64,000 nt of DNA from Zanthoxylum bungeanum (GCA_019454045.1 SKCR01019530.1:1-64000), one strand, 5' to 3'. Positions 22,599 to 34,672 are shown, numbered from the stretch's first letter. Notes: generated by a model from the sequence alone, not told the origin. Translations and numbers: made by a program.

Positions 22599-25500
22599 TG
22601 TAACACCCCGCCAGAGATAGGATGCTACCGGCAGGAGACATGATTGACCCATCTTCATAAACCTCTAAATTTAAGAAAATCTGGCATGATATATCCAAAA
22701 ACTGGACAACCTGGATCACAGTCCAGCATCAAACTTGAAACCTGAAATAAACATCACATATCAAAAGGACCTCAAGTCCACTAAAAAAACACATCAAATC
22801 ATATCCTAAGGATCATGCCCACATCATCTATCAACACTCAAGGCTCTGCCTACAACATCATAAGAAATCAAAACATTTACTCAATATTTAAAAACAACAT
22901 GCTCAGCATAACAATAAAATATTAATCCCAAATCCTACACTTTCTAAAGCTTATTCCAGGACACTTGCGAGGGTGACTGCCGCTTGGGTGATCCGCGTCT
23001 CGAGCATGACATCCAAAGCTGAAATGGTTGACCCATCTGGTAACCAACCTGCAAAACTAACAAACTGGTTTGGTGTGAGTTATAAAAATTTAGTAAGCAA
23101 CCATGCTAATATAACAACAAACAAGTCAAACATAAACTACGATCAAACAGGTCAAACATATCAGCAGTTTCTCATAATCACTATTTTTTTTCTTGCAAGT
23201 TCAGATTTATTACTTGTTATTACCCTTTATACTTAACCAATGTCAAATTTTCATATTTACATATTTATAATATGCTAATCTAATAATTAACATCCAAAGC
23301 ATGCAAAGTAAAACTCGAATAACATAGATTATATCGTTTAACATCATATCCACTTCAATCACGTGAAACATAAAGTCATGCATCTATACTTTTATCACAA
23401 ATATCCACCTTGGAATACCATCAAATTGACAAATCAATCAAACTTTCTCCTATTCGATTACATACTATCTTCTATACCAAAATAAACATTCTTTAACTTT
23501 CTTTAATCATGATAACCTTACAATAGCTTGACATTAAGGATTCATATGCATTTACATACACCATATCACATTTCTCTTATATTCACGCAAACATAATTTC
23601 AGAATTCTTACACGAACATACATACCAATACAACTTAACAAACATGCTTTAAAACATCTGATATTCACATCAGTTTTCAAATCATTCATTCATTTCGCAT
23701 AAGCATACATTATCCATATATGTTACGAGTTCTATCATACACACACATACACTCAGACATACATATAATCATCGTGCAACCAACCACAAAGCACACATAA
23801 CAACCAATACATCATAAAACACATAATCAAACAACACACATATACGGCTGGCTTACACATACAATGCTTGTACGAGACTTATTACCTATTTTAGAATAGG
23901 TATGGGATGAATTTTGTCGAACGGATTCCTAACCAGCTCGATTGCTATACCACGAGAACATCAATCAATTAAACATACAAATATATACACACATATCATG
24001 TGACACAAACTCGTCACATGATTTCTCATACACAAGCATATACATGACAAACATTGCTTTATCATTCAGAATCGACACGTATATTTATCAAACATATGAA
24101 TATACCCATTACTTCGAATTCTGATACCATGACCTTTACAATCCTCACATTCTTTACTTACCGATCAACATTCACCATTCATATATGTATCATATCAATC
24201 ACGAACTTCCATCACTCGGAAAAGACTTAGCCTATACCAACTCAACCTCTATACCGTTAAATCGTATACATTAATCAATAGCAAACTTATCCCAATGACG
24301 CACATCTACACATGCTAATATAAATTCAGAAATCATGACTTATTCTCTTTACCGTTATATACTCAAATTGTCCATAGCTTATCATCATATACAAATTCAA
24401 ATTCATGTACTAATACTTATTCATATACTTGTTCATTTACATATACATAGACATAAATTACATATTCGTACACTCACATGCATAAATAGACATCAACATC
24501 ATTAGACATTTCCCTTCATATCATAGCAATAATGAGAATCCGTACATGTGATGGTGGACTATCTCAAATATACATGATCTCAAAGTTCTTTCCCAAATCC
24601 ATCTTTAATTATCCTAAACCTTTCAATCATGTATATATATATATATATATATAAAGAACGATTTGAGAACTAATCGCATGGGTTACTTACCTGGCTTCAC
24701 GAGTACTCTAGGTCCTAGTCAAGTCTGCCAAAATAAATGGTGAAACATCGTTAGAATCGCAACTTATGAAATTCTCGACTTATCTTTGATAAAGTCCCAT
24801 ATTTACGCGATTTTAAAAATCTTCCGAAAACGTTTTTGCAAACTCTACAGAAGGGGCCCAAACCCTCATAAACCCTCATAACCTACCTGAATTTATCCAA
24901 ACATATTCAAAATATCATAAATAACTCATAACTATCATTAAAATCAAAATGTACCATTATACCCAAAAATCCACTTTTATCGAAAACTTGCATATTCTAT
25001 CGGAACGAGACTCATACCCAAGTAATACAATTTATATCAATACGCTACCCTACGAAGCTACTAAAAATATCCTCATATTTAGTAGAAAACTTGAAATTAG
25101 TGAATTTTTACCGAGAGGTCTTACCGAGATTTTGAGGGCATATATGGACTTGAAAAGACCCCACGAATGCTGGAATCGATGGAATTTTGATCGGAGCTAC
25201 TGTTCATTATGGTTCACTATTCATCAGAATCTTTCTTCTCATTTTGCATGCAACCGGGCACAGAATGGAAAATTTATCACCGCCAACTTGCAGTACTCTT
25301 CGAGAGCTTCGATTTGGTGGGTGGCTCAGACCGTGAAACGAAGTGACGAGCCGAGATTGGAAAACCCATGTGTCGCTTGTTTCTCTCTTCCTCTCGTTGT
25401 TGCCAGCATCCTAGGGGCTGCCACCAGCCACCACATGACGGAGGGGTGGCCAACGCACCCCTCTCGCTGGTCACACCGGCCGGCGGTGACCGACAGGCCG

Positions 25501-25955
25501 CTGGCGCGACCAGGGCTACAAAGAATAAATTTTGGGGAAGAGTCTGCGTGTTGAAGAGTTTAGATAATTTTGCCATTTTGGCAATTTTTGAAAACTATGG
25601 GTGTTTATCAAAAATTTCTGAAAATTACATTCTGATCCACGAAAATTACTATTAGGTCCCTATCATGGGGTTTTCTCGGAAATTCATATTTGTGAAGCCT
25701 TTATGATGAAAATTTTGAAAAGTGTTCAACACGAAGGTTGTTCGGAACTTTTATGTGTATAATGATATAAATAGAAATCGTGTAATCGGTTCTTGAAACC
25801 ACGCGTTATCCAACGCGACAAAACTTCACTTAAAAAAATATTTCAACCTATTTTCCAACACATAAAGTCTAATTTCCGAATAGCATCCCATTCCAAATTC
25901 TAAACCTCAATTCAGAAATTTTCCAAAACCATTTTGAAAAATTCGAGATTTTACA
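22599..25955 (-). repeat. 3' LTR of Tekay-like element
   Basis: 3357 bp, TGTAAAATCTCG at the minus-strand start. It pairs with 27734-30754 but keeps two blocks (about 23760-24092 and a stretch near 24380-24560) that the other LTR lacks. A GC-rich segment at 25250-25560 yields overlapping frames on both strands with no family motif. Downstream of it on the minus strand lies a consensus splice donor, CCAG|GTAAGTAAC (plus 24684-24696). Confidence 0.85.
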
Positions 25956-27718
25956 TTCTCCCATCCTTATAAAAATTCTGTCCTCGAAATTTCTCCGTCC
26001 TTGTGTCTGATCATTCGAACTCGAACACATGTACGTTATAATCGTATCCGTATTTTGAAGTCGCCTCATTTTACACCTTTCAAAAGTCACGTATTTCATA
26101 CATCAATACAAATCATGCTATTTCAAAAAAAACACATCGAATCAAACATTTCATGCCAAAAACACATCAAACTTATCATCTCAATTCACACTCATTCATA
26201 GGAACACGCTCAAACCATTTCAAACCCATCCATCAACAGAAAAATAAAGTATAACACGCATTCTATAGCAAATCACATGCATCATTCAAAACGAGGAACA
26301 TAACACATGTTCTTTAAACATAATCAAATTCAGTATCAAAATGAAAACTTAATACAAACTTCATACTATCTATTATGTCCACAATACAAAATGAAACTCA
26401 TATTTTTCACATCACATCATTCTATAACATATATGCAAACAACATCAATATCAAAGTTTACATACATGTCTCATCGCACATACAACTTTATATGGTTGAC
26501 AACATAGATACTTAACCATCACATTACCCAAAAGCTTCGTGTCTAGCTATAAACTTACATACCTATTCTTATAACGCACATGATCTTTTATATCAACCAA
26601 CACATCCATTGTCATAGCCAGAAGTGATTCATAATCATAGTGCCCTTATAACGAACGTAAACCTTTATACAAGCAAATAGATCTATCGTCACAACCATAA
26701 GTGACACAACAATAATCATACATGCTCTTATGATGTTGATAGCTGAAATCTGTCAATCTCTGTCATCATTAAAATGGAAAACGTAAAATGATCTCTTTCA
26801 AAAACCATTTCTAAAATACATTTGAAAATTTTTTTTATTGTAAACAAAATCAGTTGCAAAATCCATCATCGTAAATCCATATCGAGCATCCAACATAACG
26901 TAACTGAACGAAAAATAAACAAGCGCCCAATGCCCAAATCGCGCGTACAGATCGGACAATGAACGAAATGATCCACTGTCGACAGAGGATCAGGTCGGCC
27001 CACTGTAGTTGGACAAACCCTTATACAATTGCCACGGCATAAACAAATCATATCCAATTATAAAACTGTAAAAACCATATACAAGCGCAATGACGAAAAC
27101 ATATCATATCGTATAATCTCATGAACACTGTCGAAATACATCAAAATCAAAATGTAATTTTTTTGAAATCGTTTCCCCACCAAAACATATATATGTATAA
27201 ACTAAAAATAAATCTTTGATGCAAACTTTTCAAAATAAATATCGATCATCCACTGTTCAGATATTTTGATTTTGATTATTCTTTATAATCAAAATCAAAA
27301 TATCTGAAAACTTTCTTTCTTTCATTTCCTTTTTCTTTTCAAAATGCTTTTATGTCAAAAATCAAATACCAAGTTTTCAAAACATGGTTCAAAATATCAG
27401 TTCACAATTCAGGCTATCAACATCATAGAATTCCTAGTACCTCAAAACACATTAAATTCATATTAGTTACTTATACATATACCTATATTAACCACATATT
27501 TTAACCTAGTATGTCGATACACATAAATATATTCATAGTACACAAACATATACAGATAATCCAAATCACCTATATTAATCAAAATCATAGCATATCATAC
27601 CATATACCAGAAATCATATCAAATTTCAAACATGAGTCCTATATAGTCTATACGTAGCAGAAAACTTACTCAGACGATCGGATACCCTATAACTACAGTC
27701 ACCGACACCTAACCTCTA
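25956..27718 (-). other. Internal region and PPT of Tekay-like element, non-coding
   Basis: The PPT is the purine-rich AAGGATGGGAGAA next to the 3' LTR (plus 25956-25968), preceded by GAGGACAGAA, matching the GAGGACGAAATTTCTTTAAGGxGGGGA form of Tekay elements. The rest encodes nothing recognisable; several short frames lack motifs. It contains a perfect 24-bp hairpin at 27256-27308. Confidence 0.7.
27256..27308. repeat. Perfect 24-bp-stem hairpin
   Basis: Two 24-base arms (27256-27279 and 27285-27308) are exact reverse complements, separated by five bases (27280-27284). Arms are AT-rich (core ATATTTTGATTTTGATTA). It sits in the leader of the element, near its PBS. Confidence 0.85.
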
Positions 27719-27729
27719 CTCTGATACCA
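27719..27729 (-). other. PBS of Tekay-like element (tRNA-iMet)
   Basis: Minus strand TGGTATCAGAG, matching initiator tRNA-Met, four bases after the LTR end. Confidence 0.85.
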
Positions 27730-27733
27730 CAAC

Positions 27734-29193
27734 TGTAACACCCCGCCAGAGGCAAGATGCTACTGGCGGGAGACATGATTGACCCATCTCCATAAGCCTC
27801 TAAATTTATGAAAATCCAGCATGATGTATCCTAAAAGTGGACAACCTGGATCACAGTCCAGCAGCAAACTGAAACCTGAAATAAACATCACATATCAAAA
27901 GGACCTTAGGTCCACACAAAAACACATCAAATCATATCCTAAGGGCTCTGTGCTGATCTCATTTATCAATACTCAAGGGCTCTGCCCACAACATCATAAG
28001 AAATCAAAACATTTACTCAATATTTACAAACAACGTGCTCAACACAACAAATAAAATATTAATCCCAATTCCTATACTTTCTAAAGCTTATCTCAGGACA
28101 CTTGCGATGGTGCTGCCGCTTGGGTGATCGGCGTCTCGAGCATGACTTCCAAAGCTGAAACTATTGACCCATCTGATATCCAACTTGTAAAACTAACAAA
28201 CTGATTTGGTGTGAGTTATAAAAACCCAGTAAGTAACCATTCTAGTATAATAACAAACAAGTCAAACATAAACTACGAACAAATAAGTCAAACATATCAG
28301 CAGTTTGTCAAAATTACTATTTTTTCATATTTACATATCTACATATGTGCCAATCTAATAACTAACATCCAAAACATACAAAGCATAACTCGAATACCGT
28401 ATATTATATCGTTTAATATCAAATCCACTTCAATCACGTGAAACATGAAGTCATGCATCTATACTTTTATCACAATTATCCACCGTTGGGATACCATCAA
28501 ATCAACAAATTAATCAAACTTTCTCCTATTCAATTACAAATTATCTTCTATACCAAAACAAGCTTTCTTTAACTTTCTTTAATCGCGATAACCTAGCAAT
28601 AGCTTTACATTAGGAATTCATATGTATTTACATACACCGTAGCACATTTCTCTTATATTCATGCAAATAAAATTTCTGAATTTTTACACGAACATACATA
28701 CCAATAAAATTTAACAAACACGCTTTAATACATCTGATATTCACAATAGTTTTCAAATCATTCATTCATTTCACATAAACATACATTATCCATATATGTT
28801 ACGAGTTCTATCATACACACACATACACTCAGACATACATATGAATATACCCATTACTTTGAATTTTGATACCATGACCTTTACAATCTTCATATTTTTT
28901 ACTTATCGATTAACATTCACCATTCATATATGTATCATATCAATCACGAACTTCCATCACTCGGAAAAGACTTAGCATATACCAACTCAACCTCTATACC
29001 GCTAAATCATATACATTAATTAATAACAAACTTATCCCAATGACACACATCTACACGTGCTAATACAAATTTAGAAATCATGACTATTCTCTTTATCGTT
29101 ACATACTCAAATTGTCCATAGCTTATCAAACATACACGATCTCGAAGTCCTTTCCCAAATCCATCTTTAACTATCATAAACCTTTCAATCACA

Positions 29194-29252
<59 letters not shown>

Positions 29253-30754
29253 CACATATATATATATATATAAAGCACAAAATAATGATTCGAGAACGCA
29301 TCATATGTGTTACTTACCTGGCTTCTCGAGCACTCCAGGTCCTAGTCAAGTCTGCCAAAACAAATGGTGAAACATCGTTAGAATCGCAACTTATGAAAAT
29401 CCCGACTTCGCTTTGACAAAGTTCCGAATCTTTCTGGGATAATCAAATGAAGTCTGATTTCAATGTTTTATGTTCCATTACACTTAAAATATCATTACAA
29501 ACTATTCTAAACCACTAGTTCACTTAAATCCCCGTTTACGTATTTTGGAAAATCTTCTGAAAATATTTTCGTAAACGCTACGGAATGGTCCCGAACCCTC
29601 CGAACCTATCTGGATATATCCAAACATGTTCGTAATATCATATATAACTCATAACTATCATTAAAATCAAAACATAACATTATACCCAAAAACCACTTTT
29701 ACCGAAAACTTGCATATTCTACCGGATCGACCAAACTCGTTCCGTTTTCACTCGGATTCTACCAAATGCTCTTATTCATTATACTCATACCCAAGAAATT
29801 CAATTTAAATCAATACACTACTCTACGAAGCTACTGGAAACATTTGAATATTTAGCGGAAAACTTGAAATTAGCGGATTTTTATCGGGAGGTCTTACCGA
29901 GATTTCGAGGGCATATACGTACTCCAAAAGTCCCCACGAACACACTGGAATCAACGGAATTCTGATCGGAGCTACTGTTCACCATGGGTCACTATTCATC
30001 CGAATCTTTCTTCCTCGGTTTGCATGCAACCGGACACGGAACGGAAAATCTATCACCATCAACTTGTAGTACTCTCTGAGAGCTTCGATTTGGCTGGTGG
30101 CTGGGGCCGTGAAATGAAGCGACGAGCCAGGATCGAAAAACCTATGTGTCACACGTTTCTATTATTCCTCATGTCATTGCCAGCGTCCTGGGGCTGCCGC
30201 CGGCCACCATGTGACGAAGGGGTGACCAACTCTCCCCTCTGGCCGGCAAGCCGCTGGCAACGACCAGGGCTACGAAGAACGAATTTTAGGGAAGAGGGTG
30301 TGTGGTGAAAGTTTAGGAAATTTTTCCATTTTGCAATTTCTGAAAACTATGGGTATTTATAGAAAAGTTTCTGAAAATTACATTCGGACCCCAAAAATAC
30401 TATAGGTCCTTATCATGGGGCTTTCTCGAAAATTCATATTTTTGAAGCTCTTCTGTACAAATTGGGAAAAGTGTTCAACACAAAAATTGTTCGTCTCGGA
30501 AAACGAGTTCGATGGTTCAAAAATCAGCTCAATCGGAGCTCGTTTGCTACGTTTATAGTCGAAATAATAAACTTTTACGCGTATAATAATATAAATAGAA
30601 ATCACGAATTATCGAATGTGATGAACTTGACTTAAAAAATATTCAAATCTATTTTCCAACATATAAAGTCTTATTTCCAAATAGTATCATGTTCCAAATT
30701 CTAAACTTCAATTCGGAAATTTTCAGAACTGTTCTGAAAAATTGGGAATTTATA
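27734..30754 (-). repeat. 5' LTR of Tekay-like element
   Basis: 3021 bp. Versus 22599-25955 it has two deletions, an added segment near 29430-29540 and a long CA repeat. It retains the conserved splice donor (plus 29308-29320) and the GC-rich block (30000-30310). The minus-strand start is altered to TATAAATTCCC instead of TGTAAAATCTC. Confidence 0.85.
29190..29272. repeat. (AC)n-(TA)n microsatellite
   Basis: About 62 bases of AC repeat followed by a TA repeat inside the 5' LTR. The same place in the other LTR (24628-24653) is a pure TA repeat. The cysteine/valine-rich frame read from it is an artefact of the repeat. Confidence 0.95.
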
Positions 30755-31160
30755 AAAAAAGACTATGAAAATACGTGCTTTTTGCAATAAATTATGATTC
30801 TAAAAGATCATATAAATTTCATTTTTTTTTTAATGGAGCATATAATATTGATCACACAGAGTTGGAATCGAATTAGTGTAGCATATGAAATGATTTTATA
30901 TGAAAAATCACACTGAAAAGTAATAACTTTTAACCAATTAGTTTACTATTACATGATGATTTGTATCATACGAAAACCTTGGCCAATATTAATGTAACAC
31001 CTCATCACTTATTGGAAGTTGAAGAAACAAAAGGCAAGTAATAGTTTATGGGCGATGAGGATAAGGATAAGGGCTAAAAAGCTTCATTTCAAGTTCTTTT
31101 GTAAGCTTCTTATGGTCAGACATTTTGGGTTGCTGCTGGGGGTAATTGCAACAAGTATCA
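30755..31160. other. Unassigned AT-rich DNA
   Basis: No gene or element end recognised between the Tekay-like LTR and the poly-Asn exon remnant; contains a T9 run at 30823. Confidence 0.3.
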
Positions 31161-31245
31161 TTATATATAATATCCAGGCTGCTGGTAATTATATGTATAA
31201 GAATTCTGGTTGGTTATTTTGAGAATAATAATAATAAGGATACTG

Positions 31246-31300
<55 letters not shown>

Positions 31301-31473
31301 GAAGTTGGATCAGTATATTCTGGCTTCTGCAGCGGCTGCGGCTGGGGATTATTATTTTCTGTAGGCTCATCATCCGAATTTGCAGGGATTTCTTCATCTT
31401 CGGGAGCTTGATTTTCTTTTAATTCTTCTTTTGGCTGTGTTTCAGGTTTTTGCTTTTTACCCATTTTTTTCTG
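31161..31473 (-). pseudogene. Possible terminal exon remnant with poly-Asn tract
   Basis: The minus strand has a frame from 31464 to 31189: MGKKQKPETQPKEELKENQ, an acidic Glu/Asp-rich stretch, NNNPQPQPLQKPEY, then a run of about 18 Asn coded by an expanded AAT repeat, then NQYPYYYYSQNNQPE. A frameshift follows; the shifted frame continues with YNYQQPGYY. Just upstream of the ATG is a T-rich tract ending in CAG (31473), a good 3' splice site, so the ATG may be internal to an exon. KKxGKK followed by a Lys/Glu-rich linker and a Tyr/Pro/Gln-rich tail resembles the C-terminal part of plant heavy-metal-associated (HIPP-type) proteins, but no HMA domain or CxxC is found upstream. The only hint of host coding sequence here; weak. 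Confidence 0.3.
31246..31302. repeat. (ATT)n microsatellite
   Basis: About 18-19 ATT units without interruption, the source of the Asn tract on the minus strand and Ile tract on the plus strand. Confidence 0.95.
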
Positions 31474-32477
31474 GAAAAGAAAAATATATATGATAAATTA
31501 GGGGAAAAAATCATTATTAATAATAACAAATATTTTATACCACTTTAATTCACTACTAATCTCACCTCTATATATATATATATTTTAAAAAAAATAAATT
31601 AATTGTGATTGATAATTATTAGATAATAAATGTTACATTATTATTAATATAAAAATTTTATATGACTATTATATAAAATCCAACTTAATGAAATAACTTC
31701 CTATTAATGGTTATCCCACACAAATCGTTGACTGATATTTAGGAAAAGTTAATACCTATTTAAAAAAATTAAAAAAAAATCTTTATTTTATCTAATCACA
31801 TATTTTAAAAATTCAAGGTCACCCCTCGTATATTGACATTGACAGCCCAACAATATGAACGCAGGACGAATGTGAAACATGACTTAAAATACCAAAGCCG
31901 GAGAAATATATAATAAATCTCAATCAAAGCTTGACAAAACAACTAAACATGGCTAGTAAAATGAACAGAGAAAGAATGCATTGTAAATTGCTTGATAAAT
32001 AATAGAAGAAATCAAATTAAATTAAAGATTCATACTAGAACGAGATTTGCTGTTCTTAGCTCCCATATTCCTTTGATAAGTTTACAGCAGTCCCTTTTTA
32101 CTATTAAGATTTTTTATTATTATTATTTTATATCGTGGTTGGATTGCTTGATAATTCAAGCTTGCAAATGCAGTTAATGTCAATTATTTTAAGTGATCTC
32201 ATCTTGATAAAACAATACTGTAAGTCAGCGTGCAAATGCAGTTAATGTCAATCAAGGCTAAATGCTGCAGCAACTACAACCAGTAAAATTACATTAATGC
32301 CTATGATCATGCAATCTTTATTAATTTTGTCTTTCATTTATTTTTCGTGTATATATATATGTGTATAGACTTTCCAAGAATTTGGATCCGATGCTGATTT
32401 TGTTGTGTTAAATTTTTATAATCTTTTTCTATGAATTGAAAGGTTAAGCTTCAATAAATTACTTATAAATTCTTATC
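31474..32477. other. Unassigned AT-rich DNA
   Basis: No gene seen. A 22-base direct repeat (TGCAAATGCAGTTAATGTCA core) occurs at 32163-32184 and 32231-32252. The last nine bases are the TSD of the next element. Confidence 0.35.
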
Positions 32478-33646
32478 GGCAGAACCCATAATTAGCCCAC
32501 TGAATTTTTATCCGACATCTCAATAGTCCACCAAACTTTTATTTTCACCCATTAGCCTACTGAACTTTTAAAAACGGTGTAACAAACCCATTTAGTGTAA
32601 TGTCGTTCCGTTTACCGTCCACGTTAGATTTTTCCGTTAGAAGTTGATGACGTAGCAGCCAACGGTGCAAATGCCAAATATAACAAAACACATATTTGAC
32701 CCCTTGAACTTTTATAATACATCTCATTAGCCCCCTGAACTTCAATATTTTACCTATAAGCCTACATAACTCTCAGAAATGATGTTAAAACCTTTATAAC
32801 TACATAAACCATCATCAACACAATCATGTCTTGAAAAAATTACAAATAGTCTATTTAATTTATTTGAACATTAATCACACTACTAAAAAAAATTCAATAT
32901 TAAAAAATAATAGTAAAACACAATCATATCGGTGACGCAACATATTAAATGGTCCACAATAACAACACAGAAAGACGAAAGAGAAACAGAATATTGAAAC
33001 GAAAAATATAAAATAATAGACTTAGATTAACCAATAGTACCTAGAATAATGATATTTGTTTAATTTAAGTGTGTAACAAACATGCTTTTATCAACAAATA
33101 ATGATATTTGTTGATAATTAAGTACCATGAATTTGTGTTTAATATGTTGCGTCACTTTTATTCTAAATTATTTATTAAAATTAGATATGATTGTGTTTTA
33201 CTATTATTTTTTTAATATTGAAATTTTTTTTTTTTTAGTAGTGTTGATTAATGTTCAAATGAAATTAAATAGACCATTTGTAATTTTTTCAAGACATGAT
33301 TGTGTTGATGATGGTTTATGTAGTTATAAAGAGTTTTTAACATCATTTTTTAGAGTTATGTAGGCTTATAGGTAAAATATTTAAGTTCAGAGGGATAATG
33401 AGATGTATTATAAAAGTTCAGGGGGTCAAATATGTGTTCTGTTATATTTGGCATTTACACTGTTGGCTGCCACGTCATCAACTCCTAACGGAAAATATGA
33501 CGTGGACGGTAAACGGAACGGCGTTACACTAAATGAGTTTGTTACACCGTTTTTAAAAGTTCAGTGGGCTAATGGGTGAAAATAAAAATTTAGTGGGCTA
33601 TTGAGATGTCGGATAAAAGTTCAGTGGGCTAATTATGGGTTCTGTC
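32478..33646. mobile_element. Mutator-like element with very long inverted arms
   Basis: Flanked by a perfect 9-bp TSD ATTCTTATC (32469-32477 and 33647-33655), the length made by Mutator-like transposases. Ends are GGCAGAACCCATAATTAGCC and, on the other strand, GACAGAACCCATAATTAGCC. The arms are 32478-32948 and 33138-33646, reverse complements of each other with scattered changes and one insertion of about 31 bases in the right arm (near 33156-33186). The 190-base centre is AT-rich and codes for nothing. No transposase, so non-autonomous; as RNA it would fold into a hairpin of nearly 0.5 kb. Confidence 0.9.
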
Positions 33647-33670
33647 ATTCTTATCTAATAACCATCAATC

Positions 33671-33696
33671 AAAAAAAAAAAAAAAAAAAAAAAAAC
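33671..33696 (+). repeat. Poly(A) run of 26
   Basis: Uninterrupted A26, 15 bases after the Mutator-like TSD. It could be the tail of an old retroposon or a simple expansion; no SINE or LINE body is recognisable before it. Confidence 0.7.
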
Positions 33697-33812
33697 TCTC
33701 ACCAGTGAGTCGAGTCCACTTTCCACACTTGCATCTATAAGAAATTTATGTAATAAAAACATATTATAAACAACACTAATAAAACAATTTATTTATGTTC
33801 TGCCTCAACTAA

Positions 33813-34672
33813 GTAGAGATGTCAAATGGGTTGGGTTGGATGGAAGTAGACCCATGCGAGCTCGTGTCCCATGTCGGCCCGATCCATTGAGTTGGTGTGT
33901 CGCGTCATGTCGTGTCTCGATTTGCATACATATTGTGTGATAAATTGTGCTTTTTGTGCTGGCCCACATACATTTCGATAAAAAAATATATTTTAATATT
34001 TGTGAATCTTATATATTGAACCAATACTTTAAATTTATAATTAAGTGCATGATCTAGAGATGTCCAACTGGTCGTGCGGCTGTCGGAAGTGAGCCCATGT
34101 GGTCTCGCATGCCATGCTGGCCCAATCCATTGAGTTGACGGGCCGTTTCTTGCCATATCACTAGTTGCACAAGATAGGTCCGACTCGTTTGCCGTGTCAT
34201 GAGTCATGCCTTGTAGGCTTACCCACATACTATGTGTAAATAAAAAATAAAATAAAAAATATTTGTGAATGTTACACATTGAATTAAGTGCATATCTATC
34301 ACTATAACAAGGTTTTTATATTTACAAACATAAATAATTAGCTTCTTAAAACTTTAAAATATAAATAATAATAAAATAAAATTTAAACTTTGTGAATTAT
34401 TTTAGAATAACTTTTATTGATTAAATTGAGGCACATTAAAAGAATTATAAATGAATTTAAAATTAATTAATAACACAAATAACATCCTACTAAAATTTCA
34501 AGTGGAATTTTTTGCGTGTCGAGCTTTGGGCTGTATCAAATTATATCGTACTTTTATGGCCTGCTGTCTAAAAATCTAGGCACAACCCATGTGCGAGCCT
34601 TGTCGTGCTCGTGTACCCTGATGAAACATGTTATATCGTACTCGGTGTTGACGACCCATAGGACATCCACAT
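33813..34672. mobile_element. hAT-like relic with duplicated left end
   Basis: Left end TAGAGATGTCAAATGGG and, on the other strand, right end GTGGATGTCCTATGGG share the GATGTC..ATGGG terminal form of hAT elements. A second left-end-like sequence starts at 34053 (TAGAGATGTCCAAC), and the 200-odd bases after each are similar (CCATG..GGCCC(A/G)ATCCATTGAGTTG). No matching 8-bp TSD was found and no transposase is present. Confidence 0.4.

Larger units (their letters stand above)
22599..30754 (-). mobile_element. Tekay-like non-coding LTR retrotransposon (LARD type)
   Basis: Minus-strand element of 8.2 kb: 5' LTR 27734-30754, PBS for initiator tRNA-Met, 1.78-kb internal region, PPT, 3' LTR 22599-25955. 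LTRs of 3.0-3.4 kb with TGTAA...GGGGTGTTACA ends point to the Tekay/Del group of gypsy chromoviruses. The interior holds no gag, protease, RT or integrase, so it is a large retrotransposon derivative needing outside proteins. No TSD is evident: GATTA precedes it at 22594-22598 while AAAAA follows at 30755, and the last bases of the right LTR are altered. Confidence 0.85.

Noticed and set aside
24949..25554. 201-residue plus-strand open frame
   Set aside because: Lies antisense within an LTR of a minus-strand element, has no family motif, and is broken in the other LTR copies; explained by the GC-rich block.
29016..29255. Open frame rich in Cys-Val on the minus strand
   Set aside because: It is a translation of the AC microsatellite in the Tekay-like LTR.
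22594..30759. TSD for the Tekay-like element
   Set aside because: GATTA on the left has no match among the bases right of 30754; the right end is altered, so no TSD is claimed.
33127..33363. 78-residue hydrophobic frame
   Set aside because: Lies in the right arm of the Mutator-like element; the left arm is its reverse complement and gives no matching protein.
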